Positions 48,677-61,670 of a DNA stretch of 64,000 nucleotides are shown piece by piece (within the stretch, counting starts at the first letter, position 1; each line of letters starts with the position of its first letter). Where the stretch lies: the NCBI RefSeq assembly GCF_030848805.1, contig NC_092366.1, positions 15,876,620-15,940,619 of the forward strand, given 5' to 3'. This DNA comes from Temnothorax longispinosus. Lineage: Eukaryota > Arthropoda > Insecta > Hymenoptera > Formicidae. The notes beneath the pieces were generated by a model. That model did no database searches. It saw only the letters and a list, made by a program, of their open reading frames with translations, and was not told the origin of the DNA. The translations under genes and the position numbers were made by a program.

Positions 48677-49000
48677 GGGTGGTTTGGTCATGGGGTGGTG
48701 AGGTGAGGTGAGGCAGACTTGGGGGTTTCGCGGGCCAAGGGGGGACAGTGCGGTGCGGAGTCTCCGTGCATACTCGCACACACCTACGCAAACGATAGTT
48801 TCAGTCTGCGGCATAACGCGATCGCGCTACTTGCTCGAGGGTAGCCGTGGGGCCCTCCAGAGGCGAAATGCCTCTGCGCTGGTTTCGTATACCTTCGCAT
48901 ACCTTCACATTTGAATTTACTCGCGACGCCAATCGGATCGCCGTTGCCATCGCCGACATTCAGCTACCGATAACTTGAGATGCCCATTTGCGAGACCTGC

Positions 49001-51600
49001 GGACGTATCAGACGCGATACCCTCGGAAATACACGATCTTAACCATATACGATGTTCAATGCGTATTTTTACAGTTAATTCTTTAAAAGAATTCGAACTA
49101 TTAAATATTAACTAACATTGAGAAACTTGAATTTTAAGTTAAGGCTTTATTAAGCCGGTAAATGTATCAAAACAATGTTTAAAAGAATACTGACATTTAA
49201 TGAACTTTACCTTAATGAATGAAACTCAAGATGCACAATTAATTATTATACCTCATACAAAAAATGTATGTTAAAATTAACTTTTTAGTGGTATATTAAT
49301 TTGCAGAACAATATAAATATGTAGTATTTTAATGTTTTGATTTTTATTATTGCAAATTGTAATAATAAAAAAAAAAGTTATTATATTATCAGTAGCATTT
49401 TTCCTAGTGAGAGTGCGAGAAATCTGAGACTCTTGCATCTGTTACCTCTGCAGTAATAAAGCAAGTAAGATGAGTTTTTACGAAGGTCATCTTTAAAAAG
49501 GGAGATATGCGCAGCTTGAGAGCTCTCTAGTGCCATACTAATAATGAAGGCGACGATCCGTATTCTCACGGCGCATTTAGCGCTAAATGTGGTCGTATAA
49601 TTTTTATCTCACATTGACACTGAACGTAAATGATAAATAGATAACACCGGGAATGGGACGATCACATTTTGTACTAAATGACTGCGTAGAGACGTACGGA
49701 TATATCCTTCCGCGCGAATGAAGAATAGGTGAAGCGTCACTTCAAAAAAAGACGGTCTGACCATTCTTTTATAGCGACTGTTGTTGAATTTTAAGCTGCC
49801 GCCGTTTTATTACAATTAGCTCATCTCGCGATCTCGTCGACGGGGGAATGAGGTCGAGATAAATATGATTTTGCAAACTGCGTAACTCTGAAACGCGGCA
49901 AAGGTACCTCGCATGTCCATCCGTGCGGTATCAAGATAGTTCTGTATTAAAGCTATACCTGGGTTTCTGGTTTCTGGTTTCTGGATCGGCTACGCCTAGA
50001 CTCGTCCGTTGCCGCTACCGACGGAGTGCTCGTCCTCGAGGAATATTCAGCCATTCTCCCATTTCCAGCATCGCCTTTCCCGTTTCTCTGCGGCCGCGCT
50101 CCCCTTTCCCCGTTTCTCTCCTCTTATCCTCCTTTGCCATCTCCTCGATTCGAGCCAAAGTTTAGAGAGCTCGCGCTTGAGAGGAACGCCGAACGTCACT
50201 GCAATATCGCGTAGTGTTCCCGAAGAAGATGGCGGTCGCAACGTTGAACATGATTGCCAAACTCGGAATAGCTCGTTCGTGCTTCGCTGCTCTTCAAATC
50301 AATACGAAAGGTAGATGGCAGGTTGAATATAAGTTTCCATACCTCGGTTAGTTTATCAAGCGTCTATAAATTTCTTTCGGCTTCAAAATATTTTTTTTTA
50401 ATTGTAAGTTGACATGTTCTCTGAAATCACTAACAATAAGTTATTTAGTTTTAATAATAAAGCGATTTCAACAAATGGTATGCGTTGTTAGAGATTCTTT
50501 GATGTACAAAGACGATATTTAATCTAATCTTTTATCGTTAATTGCTATATTTAGTTATTATTGAAATTATTCCGAGTCTTTAAATATATATCTTTAAAAT
50601 CTTGAAGTGAGAATCATCTATCATGCCATTATTTTGCACGGAGGAATGTTCAATAAATGCGACAGACAAGTTTGGAAGACCAATAATGCAAAAAGCCTAT
50701 ATCTCTGCGACGATGCCGAGCGAGTATCTCCGAGAGGTAGAGGTGCAAGACAAACGACGTTGTTTCCACGGGGGGATACCGAAAATAGCGGGCTGGGCTG
50801 GTTCCTAGCAGTTAATTAGCTGAATAATGCAGCGTTAATCTAGTCAAAATTGCATACATCTAGACCACGCACGTAGTTTCGTTCTGGTAAACTCACGAGT
50901 GGTTGTTCGCGCGCGAGCGCGTATCCGCGAGCGTGCACAGAGCAGGATTCACTTTTGGTGGAACGCGAAGGGCATCCCTCGTCCTGCTACATATTTCAGG
51001 TGCACCATTTGCGCGATAATTCTTTGCAGCCACGTGCCAATTGAATATTGAATAGCGCAAACTGGGCTGCAGTAGAACGATTAAATTCGTTTCCGCCGTA
51101 AAATATATAGTAGAATTTGAACAGTTAAACACCGAGTATGATTAGTCTCGCATTAAGTAAGTTTGCGGTAGAAATAAACTTAGCACAAAGGGTGAACCTT
51201 AAGGCTTACCTTGAGTTATTCATATACGTAAAGAAATGACAAAGGTCGTACAACAGTGATCTCGAGTAAAGGTCAATATGTATTTTACATCGCCAAAGCA
51301 ATCTTAGATAGAAAATAGCGATGTAGTTTATATTATGCTGAAACTATCAACTTTCACAATTAAGTTTAATTTAATTATTATTATTTTTTTTTTATATATA
51401 ATTTATATCGAAAAAAATCAAGATATGATATTCTATCGTGAAGTTTCTAACGTTTCTTCATTTAAGTAAAGAAATATATTAATAATATTAACATATATGG
51501 GTAAAGCACTAAGGAAGGGAGAAGATTTTTATTAAAAAAGGAACTCCAGTATTAGCATGAAAATGTAAACATACATAAATAACATTCTTTAATAAATTAT
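49001..51600. other. Alternating AT-rich and GC-richer unique DNA
   Basis: GC-richer patches at 49390-49590, 49640-50320 and 50610-51130; AT-rich otherwise. A small tandem heptamer (gtttctg, three copies) lies at 49963-49984 and aagatggcgg near 50227. No gene recognised. Confidence 0.55.
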
Positions 51601-52860
51601 TCACCGAGGTACATCTGTGACATAGTCGAAGCTTTTCTACTGGCAATTCTTTATTCTCGCCGACGCAGTAAAGTAATCAAAAGATCGGAGTCGATGAAAC
51701 GAAGGTAGAATGTTCGAGTGTGTATACGGAAGTGCACGTACACGTGTCCGTGCACGCAATCTCGTGCGAGCCGACGCGGTAGCCTGGAAAACGAGGATAG
51801 AGAGACGGACCCCCTCTTTCCTCTTCTCGCCCCCCTCTCGTTTTCCTACCTTCCGTGTAATCGAAAGTAATTATATTAATTGCATCGCGTATCCCCGGGA
51901 CCACTACGAGAGGTATTGGCCCGTCGGTTAATTCCATGCAAGTACACGCGTGCAAATGCGCCGCTCACGCAGCATCGCGCGTGAGTACTGGATCAGGGGG
52001 GGGGGGGAGAAAGCAGGGGGAATAGCCAAGTTGTGCAATTAAACGTTAACGAATTAACGTCTCTCTGCGAGAGACGTCGCATCGACTTTACGGCGAGTGT
52101 CGAGTTGTTAAATAAATATCCGCGGTTTGGCCCTTGTAATTGGAAAGTGCGATCAATGGCGGCGCAGCTCTGTTTTTGATGTTTTCGTCTGGAGGAATTA
52201 ATTGAAATGCACAACTCATTGTACATTCGTATCGAGAATTACGTATTTTCTGTCTTGCTACGTTCGTCCCCGATTTGCCGTTTTTCTTACATCTCTCTTC
52301 CTCCAATTTTTCTCTCTGTAAAATATTTAGACGGAGAATGTGGTCATCGACGATCGATTCGACTCATGTAAAATGCGTATTTATGACGATAAAATCGAGT
52401 CAAGTTAAAACGCAGTAAATATGCATCGCGGGATTACGATACAAATAACGATACATTATGGTATATCGATAATCTCGCACGGTATTGGGATTCTCATGTT
52501 CGAGAGGGCCGCGGTTTATCGTAGGGAAGCAAAAGCCTCCCCAAGGTCTCAATGCCCACCACACGGACAACGCCCGTTATTTCCTTATAATTACTCCATT
52601 TCCTCTCTCGCGCGTATAGTCACGCCGAGGCCTGTATGGCTAAATCGATGGGAGAAAACGGCAGATATTGGGAACGCGATGCACGGTCGGGGCCAAACGA
52701 TGGAGAGACAGCGAAATGCGGCGGCAGCGGCTTGTCCGAAGATATCGAGGAAATGAACGGGAATGGCTGCCGGGCAAAATTGTACCGCGATAATTACCTA
52801 TTAACTGCATTGTACCTGGCACAAGCCGCCGTCGTAAAGAATCACGTTCATCTTCAGTTA
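51601..52860. other. Mixed GC-rich block with a 12-G homopolymer
   Basis: An uninterrupted run of twelve G lies at 51996-52007. A DRE octamer TATCGATA occurs at 52464-52471. Remaining unique sequence carries no recognisable gene. 52861-53160 is AT-rich spacer. Confidence 0.5.
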
Positions 52861-53160
52861 GATGGCTGAATGCCAAAGTGCTTTCTTGATTCTTTATAGT
52901 TTATAGTTTAGTCAAGATTGCGGAAAAGGGTTATAAATTAGCCAAGATTGATGATTAGTGGACGATATAAATTGCTCGATTGAATGAACAGGTTTCGGGT
53001 TATTATTAAGCAGAACTTCGAAAAATAGATTTCTATGTTATCTAGCGCTGTTTCTATTTTTAGACTGAATAGAGTGGGGTACGATTTCAACTCCTGAATG
53101 AAAGGTGAAATATCTCCTCTTACGCTTTTCATTACTAACGCTAATTAAAAATTGATAAAA

Positions 53161-54420
53161 ATACATGCTTCGTGGCCGATGCGGGAAACAAGTATTTAGC
53201 GGTCAAACTGACCAGTTTGGCCGTTCGAGCGTAAATAATTTATACCTTACTAGACACAGATTAAACATAGAAGCCTTTGAGAGCCTCCGGCGACGGGCTC
53301 ACATTAATCAACGAGCATTAATCAATAGACAAGACGCTAATCAGGAACGTCCGGCAAGTAGGTCGATCGGAGGTTCGCCCGAAACCTTTCGATCTTGCTC
53401 GCCGCAGAGTTGGAGATTCCACGTCGCGCGATGAATGCATGCCTACGCGTGTCCGTGTGTATACGTGGTCGCACATGTGTGTGCGCACATGGCCGTTTGC
53501 AGCGGACTGTGCAGCAACAGGGTTACCCACGGATCCGGCCGATGCTTTCGTCTTTCGAGATAGAGAGACGTTCCTGTGAAGACTGGAAAGCCGCGATCCC
53601 CGGTGCAGACCGGCCGAGATGCCTGGGGGTTGATTGATTAGAGGGTACGGCGTAGGAGAGAAACCGGGAGAGTTCCGGGGTGCGGGTTAGTTCGGCAGGG
53701 GGTTTCCTGGGTTATTTGGAGTCGGGGGCGAGGGGTGGTTGGCGCAGAGCGACGGCGGCGGCGGCGGCGGTGGCGGTGAAGGCGGCGGTGAAGCTGGCGG
53801 TGGGTGTGGGGAACGGTGTTGGATTCGAGGTGGAAGCAAGGTAAAGGGCGGTGGCGAGGGGCGGCCGGGCGAAGAAGGGTGGCGGCCCGTCCGGTGTTAG
53901 AGAAGGAAGGCTGGAGGCGGTAGTTCGAGGTGCTACAGTTTATAATAGTTGCCGCCGCCCTCGGGCCAACCGACCCTGCCCGCAACTTCCACAGAGTTGC
54001 TTAAACCTAACCTTCTCTCACGGGTACACGGGACGATCAAGTGTGGTCCGCGGCTCGACCGAAAGAATGTGGGTTACTCGGTCCCGGTCGACCGCCAATG
54101 CCGCACCATTTTTGTCGTCGTCGCGACTCACGCCTGCTCGTGTCGTAGCCGCGAGGGGGGCTCGCAGGAATGCACGACGGAGGTAGAAAGAGCGCGAACG
54201 GCGGTTTCGGGTCGCCAATAGTATATCCGCCGAGCGACAGCGCGCGTGTGCCGTAGATTAGTTTGTAGTTCGTCGTTAAAGAAAAAGCCGAGTTATTAGT
54301 TGCGGCTCAGGGGGGGAGGTCAGGGAGAGCTGGCGGGAAGATGAGGAGGTCAGGCGGCCCTCGCGCAATTTAGCGCGAGCTTATCAGATCCGCTGTACTT
54401 CCGCCGCAATTTATGCTACT
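53161..54420. other. Large CpG-rich block with GGC/GGT repeat
   Basis: More than 1 kb of GC-rich DNA with an impure GGC/GGT/GAA array at 53751-53810. Overlapping Arg/Pro-rich frames on both strands reflect composition. It is similar in make-up to the blocks at 34401 and 39481. Confidence 0.6.
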
Positions 54421-55350
54421 TACTTAGGCGACGCGCACTATCTTCTGCTATTTATAAGAACAATGATTAATGACTGATAACCTGCGTTGGTAAATTAAAT
54501 GCGAATTATATTTCGGATCTCATATTCATGCTTAGGAAATTCTTGATCTTACGTTTTTCTCTAGCGGAAGTTTTACATACGTGAAATATCTCAAATTCCT
54601 TGTTCGACGTTTTGGTCTAAATTTTAATAAGATTCTTTGATCAATTTGAAGTCTGAGTTTTTCTTAATTGAAATAGGGAATTGATATGAATAACTGGTAT
54701 ACAGTAATGTCTCAGGTATCGATTCTTTTCTTTCTTGTTTGCAAATTAATTCGAAAGAAAGAAGCAGCTTCTATGTGTTCACGTGCAAGTGCACGCATAC
54801 CTATACGGCGTACGATTTCTCGGTCCCGCGACAGCAGCCTCCGTTATAATTCTCCGTTATCTATGGAAATTCTAAACCATACTAAACAACAATATATATC
54901 CCAAAACTATGTAATTCCTCGTGCTTGCGCGTACACGGTATGCAATATGTGGTAGCGAGGGTTGCAAACTGGTCGCAGTACTAATTTGTTTTGCGCTGCC
55001 TTTTTGATAATTTATGATCTTTCAAATAAAATGCATTACCCATTAATCTATTCAAATGCATCAAAAAATACTAATACTAAATACAGGAATAATATTTAAA
55101 GATAAAAAATATAAAGAGAGAAAAACTTATATAAATAATTGTTAAATGGAAAATATTAAAAGTAAAATTTTTTGTAACTATTGGCATAGCTAAGAAAAAT
55201 TGTAATGCTTTAAATTTGCTGTTTTATTTTATTAAATTTGTTAAGCAATATATACAAACTTATTGCTAAAACAAAATTGTTTGAGAAAAATATTTCTTTC
55301 AGTTTTACAAATATTTTATCTGCTAACATTTATCATCATTTACTTTAAAT
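54421..55350. other. Mostly AT-rich spacer
   Basis: A short GC-richer patch at 54770-54960 has no recognisable coding sequence. Confidence 0.6.
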
Positions 55351-56600
55351 TTGCCCATTTCGGAACGAACGAAAGTTTCAGTGGCATTTTCAGCGCGAGG
55401 ACGTCCGTTACCAGCGTAGCGACGAAAGAAGGAAGACGCAACGTAAGCGTGTCTCGATTCGCGACTAAGAGTTGACATCCTTCGAAGTCGCTTATGCCTT
55501 AGAACAGCATGTAATCATGCCAGTCCGCTATTACTTCCTATAACGCTATCTACGCCAGGAAACGCTATTGCTCGCTCGTTCCTACGTGGTCCAGGGACGC
55601 CGAGGATGATGAGATCTGCAGGCTTGCATCCTGATGAGACTATTAGGATGGCTTGATAAGTCCATAATATTCTGGTCGATGCTGGGGCAACGCCGTCGAC
55701 TCCACCCGGTGTCCTCGCCAAACCGCTACCTCCTCCTCCTCCTCCTCTTCTCCACCTCCACTTCCACCTTTCGCCCGGCACCCAACTCCATTCCCTTCCG
55801 TCGTCGCCAACCCTTTTACGATGCTCGGCTTCGGTCGTAGTGACGATAAGATAGGTGACGCTTCCAATTTCCATCGACTTTGTTAACCTCGTACCGTAAT
55901 CATTTCTCAGCAGGAGGAATTGTTGCTCAAGCAAAGAACTTCTTAGAAGATCTGATTTATCTATGAATTATACAAGTATATCTCCAAAATACGTTTTCTA
56001 ATGTCAGCGACTAATGTTTCTGTCCGTAATGCTGTTGTATTGAATAATCGAACTTTGCTATTGTTTTAATATCGTGTTAAATATCGAGAGAAGTCTATAT
56101 TGCTCTCACAACTTTAATCGTATATTATTTTTAAAAAATATTACCCTTTTCTAATTCTTTTAAGACACGTTTGAAAAATTGTGTATAATAAAGAATATAA
56201 TGATTAATAATACACAGTATTATTTATTCTGATATCTGTTTCTTTCAGTACGAGTTTTTCTTATATTTTGTCACTTTTTGCAACCTTAGAAGCTAATTTT
56301 TAATAAATTTTTCGCAATGTCAGGTCATCTAGAAAGTATTTTTTAGAAGTTTTAGACGAGGAACCTCGTCTCTTGCGGGCGAACGGTCGATGTTGCGCCC
56401 TCGAAGCGGCTGAAATTAACTTTGAGCATTACAGATGTCGAGGCGCGCCGCGGCGAGAAGCTAACACCTTGTTAGCCTGACAAATTCGGTCCATCTCTCC
56501 TTCCTATCGTCCCTCACGACACTCGTTGTCTCTGCCCATGCTTTCTATCCCCGCGACAATATCCCAGCGAGCTTTTACCAGAAATTGAGGAAACTCGGCT
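55351..56600. other. Two GC-rich blocks with an AT-rich gap
   Basis: 55360-55900 contains a CTC triplet run (55727-55750) and a 49-base segment (55394-55442) bracketed by TTTTCAG and GTAAGC with an open frame; the match is no better than expected by chance in this much sequence. 56330-56600 is GC-rich, with nothing recognised. Confidence 0.45.
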
Positions 56601-56870
56601 CTTAACCCTTTAAATGGAGCAAATTTGCGATCCGTCATAAGAAATGTTAAATCTCGTGTATGCAAAAGAAATTGAAAGTTCTATTTTTTTGTTTTTTTCA
56701 ATAATCCATCTGAAAACTGTCACGTTATTCATTGGCTGAAAGTTCAAGCCAACTTTTGTAAATTGATCCACCGCAAGTTTTTCCACTGTTCCCTCCTTAC
56801 GTGAAGCAAGCATGACGCTCGATACATCTTAAAGATTATTATAAAATTTGCGTAGGTCTCACAAAGGCCG

Positions 56871-57540
56871 GTGCTATGTGTATTTTGCGGTCGTATTCGT
56901 AATAGCGTCGCTTCTCGCACGTATTTTGCAAGCCGGATGATAATCGACTTCTTACGCTACATGCCAAAGCTACCCTCCGTCTTCATCGGTCTCCCGAAAT
57001 TGGCGCGAATGGAATCCCGAGCAGCTGCGGGAGTTCCCGTCGTACGTGCGGAGAGTGTCGAGCGTCGTAGGATGTCGTTGCTTAATCGGGTCGTACCCTC
57101 CGCGATCCGGGACTGCCATCGCCCGTCAACCCTTTCTGGACCTCCGCGTCGTCGCGCAATCCATGACGACTGGAAAGTGATATCGAGGATTTCGAGAACT
57201 TCACTCGATATTGGACGATTTCCAGGCACTTCCTTTGTCCCGTGTTACACGAAACGGGGGTGGGTAAAATGGGAGGGCGGCTGGGAGGTATGACAATTGT
57301 GGTGACGGCTACGATACGGCCGGCAACGGTCACGGAGCGAGGACGACGGAGACGCATCGTCGTGTTTGCGTCGAAAGGCGGAAGGGTAATATCATTGCAC
57401 GGCCACGAGAAGTGCCAATATCCGGCGTGGGCTCGTCGGCGGCATTTAATTGCATTAGTATTTCATCGCGAAAGTCCGCACCCGAGGAGACTTTTCAATT
57501 GGAGTCACAGTCGATGGAGCAGCCGCGGTTAAAGCCTTTG
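56871..57540. other. CpG-rich block, non-coding
   Basis: Open frames of 90-140 codons occur on both strands and overlap fully, as expected of CpG-rich DNA lacking TA-containing stops. None has a motif I know. Confidence 0.55.
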
Positions 57541-57912
57541 GTAGAATTAGACTTTAGTAGAAATAGGTAGGGTCTCGAAGGCTGAAAACTGCTCTTTATC
57601 GAACTCACAGGAAAGAATTAATTTGCTACTTTATCTTGCACATATTGAATACCAGCCTTTGTGATACTAAATAACAAGAATTTAAATAAGAACTATGCCA
57701 ATTCAGAGAATAAATTATTTAACAAAATTATTTAAATAAATTATTGAAAAAATTGCAAATAGAAAAATTGTTTATAAAAATAATAACATTAAGAATAAAA
57801 TTTGAAAGAAGACAATAGTATAAGATGTATGTGTGACACGTAAATACTTAAAAAATTGTTATTAATTATAAGCTGCTGTTTGATTTTGTTATTAATTTAT
57901 ACTGATTATTTT

Positions 57913-58011
57913 ATGTTCCAGATACCAGTAATTAATGGCGATACAAGAAATATCTTCGATGCAGAGGTAAGACGATTCGAAAAATATAAGCCATTACATG
58001 ATAATAAATAG
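57913..58011 (+). other. Exon-like small open frame (32 codons), unassigned
   Basis: Reads MFQIPVINGDTRNIFDAE and then VRRFEKYKPLHDNK before TAG, within AT-rich DNA. The part 57922-57966 (45 bases, phase 0) is bracketed by TATGTTCCAG and by GAG/GTAAGA, so it could be a 15-codon internal microexon; read through, it could be a terminal exon or a tiny ORF. The other two frames are closed. Composition is protein-like, but the family is unknown to me. Confidence 0.25.
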
Positions 58012-58119
58012 TAACAAATGAAGCATTAATTTTATATTAGCTAATTATTCAGCTCATTAATTATTAATCGTTACGCGGAAATAGATGTATAAGAACATAT
58101 TATACAGAAAGAAACTAAT

Positions 58120-58121
<2 letters not shown>

Positions 58122-58165
<44 letters not shown>
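58122..58165. repeat. (TA)n microsatellite, about 22 units
   Basis: A pure alternating TA run, the longest in the window. Confidence 0.98.
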
Positions 58166-58167
<2 letters not shown>

Positions 58168-58440
58168 AGTTTGCTATAATATACAGGCATTTAAAATTTA
58201 TCTGCGTTACATTAATAATAAAATATGGCAAATCAACTTGTATTTATGACTAGATATTCGCTTTGATTCTATATAATATAAGTTGAAGTTTATAGGAAGG
58301 TTAAGTCAAGCTCCATATATAATTATTGTTTAATATAAAAAAACAATATATTATTAGAAACATTTAATTATTTAATTACATTGTAATTACATTAAAAACT
58401 TCGCCATTCCCTTAATGCATATCCCTGAATTTTGAATGGA

Positions 58441-59580
58441 AAATAAAGATGTCCTCTTTCTAACCGATCCACGCGTTCCGTCTGCATTTATTCCATCCGG
58501 CTGACTCGACACTTTGCGACGCATCGGGAGAGATTCAAGGGTGAAGAACATCAGCCGACGGTGGTTAGTATCCGGGTAAAATGATGTGAAAGCTTATGAA
58601 ATGGCGGTCTAGTCCAGTGCGATACCGGCGTATAGTGTGTTTCCACCTCGCACCCAGAGATAATACGGCGTGGTGGTAACAGCCAGAGGTTTATCTTTGT
58701 AGGACCATAAAACTAACCCGTTCTACGCTTGATGAGCGCTCCTCGGATACCAGTCTACAGCTCGTTTTGAAACTCGTTTCAAATTTCAACCGGGCAATTC
58801 GCGATTATTTTGAAATTTAAAAGATTAGTCTAATTTTCATTGCGCGTGATTTATTTTCGACAAATTATGCAAAATTTGACACACACGATTACGATGCATG
58901 GCGAATGCTCAATTATTAAATTAATGAAAGAAGAAATAAAATGTTTTCTAAATATATTGGTTTATTATAATTAGTACACTTTACAGTTATATTTGCTAAC
59001 ATACACATTTAAATGTGTATATTGTTGCACGATAATGTAGTCAGATCTAAAAGAGACTTCGTACAGACGAGCAACAATAACCGCTGTAAAGTTAGAATAT
59101 CGTCGTGTGGTCCGATGATGTCAAAGTGCATCGTACACTTTGTCTCGGCGGTGAAAGGCACAATCGCCGAAAACGCGAAGTCGTCGCCGGAGAAGTTCGC
59201 GACAGCTTGATATTTCGGCGACGCGTGTACGCGGCGATCGTAAATTGTAAAATCTATCAAGACCAACGCGGTCGACATAACTCAGGGGGGTTGCTATCCC
59301 GGTGGTATGAAGCATGGCGGCCAGACTCGGCATAAATACCCGGTTGCAGAACACTGCAGGAGCAGAGAGCAAGCCCAGACCCGTTGTGGCGTGGCAACAT
59401 CATCTATCTCGAATAATTTATTATCGCACGACTACCGCGTCCTCTCGAAACCCGGACAAGAACGCAACTATAGGAACTACGAACGGGAAACGAGTGTCGT
59501 GCATATGCGCCGATCCTCGACCTTCCATCAGCTGGGTTTCAGATTATGAGCATCGTTGCAGTCATAAAAGATGTTCGTTC
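58441..59580. other. Two GC-richer blocks with an AT-rich gap
   Basis: 58441-58770 and 59010-59580 are unique and GC-richer. The second keeps open frames on both strands (for example 59009-59278 -), but no known protein is recognised. Confidence 0.5.
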
Positions 59581-60650
59581 CTTCTTTACTAACGAAATAC
59601 TTGCGATTTTTATATGGATTCTTCTGATATAGCTATCGGTATACATAACATAGTGATATTAAGATTAGAAGTAACGAATTCAATATCTAAAAATTGCAGT
59701 CATGTTAATATTATGCTTAATGTATTGAAGTAAATATAAACACGTATCTGGATGGACTAGTTTTTAATTTATTATAATAATAAAGAATATTATTTTGAGA
59801 GTAAAGTATTTCAGATTTTTTAATAGGGAATATCGTAAGTAGTATCACTATGTTTATGTATATGCGTGTATGTGTGAATAAATCGTTTCATATAAAGAAA
59901 AGACCCTTACTCTATGAACATCTCGGTGTTAACATATTTCGCGCGTGAATTTCAATTATAATATACAATATACATTGAAATTTAGGTTTACCTAATGATG
60001 TCTAATCAAGAGTTCACACGCAATGGGTACGTAGATCAAACAGGTTGCGCACGTCAAATGGAGATTAGTAAAGATTAATTTAATTAATGTGACGAAATCG
60101 ATACATATATAATATCAGCATAATACAATATAGCTAAACTTCCTGAAGCTTTATGAATAAATCAATTATATGAAGTTCCATAAATAAAATAACATCGTTT
60201 GGATACCGGAAAGAAATAAAGTAACAAAATGATTTGTTTTCTTAAGACATGTTACATATTTTCAATGGTTACTGATTAGACGAAATAGATTTTATCTAAT
60301 TATATGAAATTTTATTACTAGATGTCATTATGTGATGTATATATTGTGTATATAACGTATTCATTTTATTCATTACTCTTTTATTTGGGAAATATTAAAA
60401 ATTTAAGAAGCATGACTAAAAATTACGCCAAAATAAAGTTCTTAAAGTTTTTTTTATAAATTTCGTTGAGGACAAAAAGACTTCGATAGTTAATAATTTT
60501 AGAGCAATACAATAATTTAATATCATGATTTAATATTGCATCAAATAATGCTGATATGTTGCTTTACATTTTAATATTATTTTTCGAGAGGCAAGTTATT
60601 AATTTAAGTAATAAAAAAATAAAAAATAATGCAAATAATTTTTTAAAATG
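59581..60650. other. Long AT-rich spacer
   Basis: Nothing recognised. Confidence 0.7.
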
Positions 60651-61380
60651 GAATTTGCTTAGTGGCGCCATCCTACAGGGGGTTGGTGAACTCGTACGTG
60701 CCCTTGCTCGACGAATGCAGGCAAGGGTTGAGGGGTGAAGAATGGTTTGTACAAAAAATGCCAGCAGATGGCACCAGGTTCCTCTCTACGATGAAGAAAG
60801 AATCTTTTTTGGTTTTTTTGTAGCTCTTTTGCGCGCAGACCGCGCGTGTAAAGAGCGAGAGGGCGGTTCTGTGCAATTCTTTTTGCGCGCGGGAATGCCG
60901 CACGGTTGAATCATTTTTTAAAGAAAGCGATTTTTTTACGCTCGCGTAAGCGGAATGTAAGAAGATGGCGAGATATCGATCGATACGTTTTTTCATATCT
61001 TGATGTGTCGCCGTCGACACTTTTTGCCATTAAAAGCAGGCTTCTTCGGGCAAAATGGCGATGCTAGGTGAATCGAACAAGTTGACAGCAAAATGGTGTA
61101 TTCACGGCGTCGCTACATTTCCCCATCTTGGTATGTGGTTCAGATGTAGACACTGCGGAGGGGATAAACAAGGGGCAGTACCAGGTTGGCGGGCAGATTT
61201 TCAAAAAACCGGAGGGGCTGCGCGCGCTTCGCCTTCATTGATCGGAGGGCTGTGTCCGGCTGCCACCCTCTCCGCTGCACCACGTATGCAAACTATCCTC
61301 TTCGTTGGCCGGGCAGCCCAAGAGGGACTCGTTCGCTCTCGACTTTCAGGGCGGAGCCCAGGAATCTCTGAGGGTTTCTA
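60651..61380. promoter_or_regulatory. GC-richer block with a CTCF-type site
   Basis: CCAGCAGATGGCACC at 60761-60775 fits the CTCF core consensus CCASYAGRKGGCRS at every position. An opposed GGCGCCATC lies near 60664. Further ATGGCG motifs occur at 60964 and 61053. Contains a strong pyrimidine tract and AG near 60839 but no exon I can assign. Confidence 0.4.
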
Positions 61381-61670
61381 ATGTGAAAAAAAAAATTTTG
61401 AAAAATTTTTAAATGAAAAAAAAGGGAAAACTGTAAAAAAAATCTTGCTTGTTGTTTTTTGTATTTTCGGCGGGAAAAAAGTGCAAGGTTGAGAAAAGAT
61501 CTATACGAAAAGAATCTTAAATTTCTTTTATTTCTATAAACAACTACATTCATAATAATTTTCATGATATATTAATCGTTTCTTTATTATTAAAGACGTT
61601 TAAAGATGGTACAATATTTTATTATCGTAGAAAGAAAGTTTCGTAAGAGAGAATTGATGATATATGAAAA

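Larger units (their letters stand above)
48061..49000. other. GC-rich, G-biased block with GGA repeat and G-quadruplex
   Basis: The + strand is G-rich from about 48285 to 48745. The 228-codon - strand frame (48105-48791), the longest unassigned frame in the window, is Pro/Ser/Leu-rich, runs through the GGA repeat as poly-Leu, and resembles no protein. 47741-48060 is AT-rich spacer. Confidence 0.6.

Noticed and set aside
48105..48791. 228-codon - strand frame, longest unassigned frame
   Set aside because: Runs through a GGA repeat as poly-Leu and is otherwise Pro/Ser-rich; GC-rich DNA lacks stops by composition.
55394..55442. 49-base open segment between TTTTCAG and GTAAGC
   Set aside because: Weak polypyrimidine context, two frames open, and no partner exon; expected by chance.
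38489..56331. Inverted 15-mer tagatgacctgacat at 38489-38503 and 56317-56331, reminiscent of mariner terminal repeats
   Set aside because: Chance-level length, flanks do not match, and no TA target duplication or transposase.
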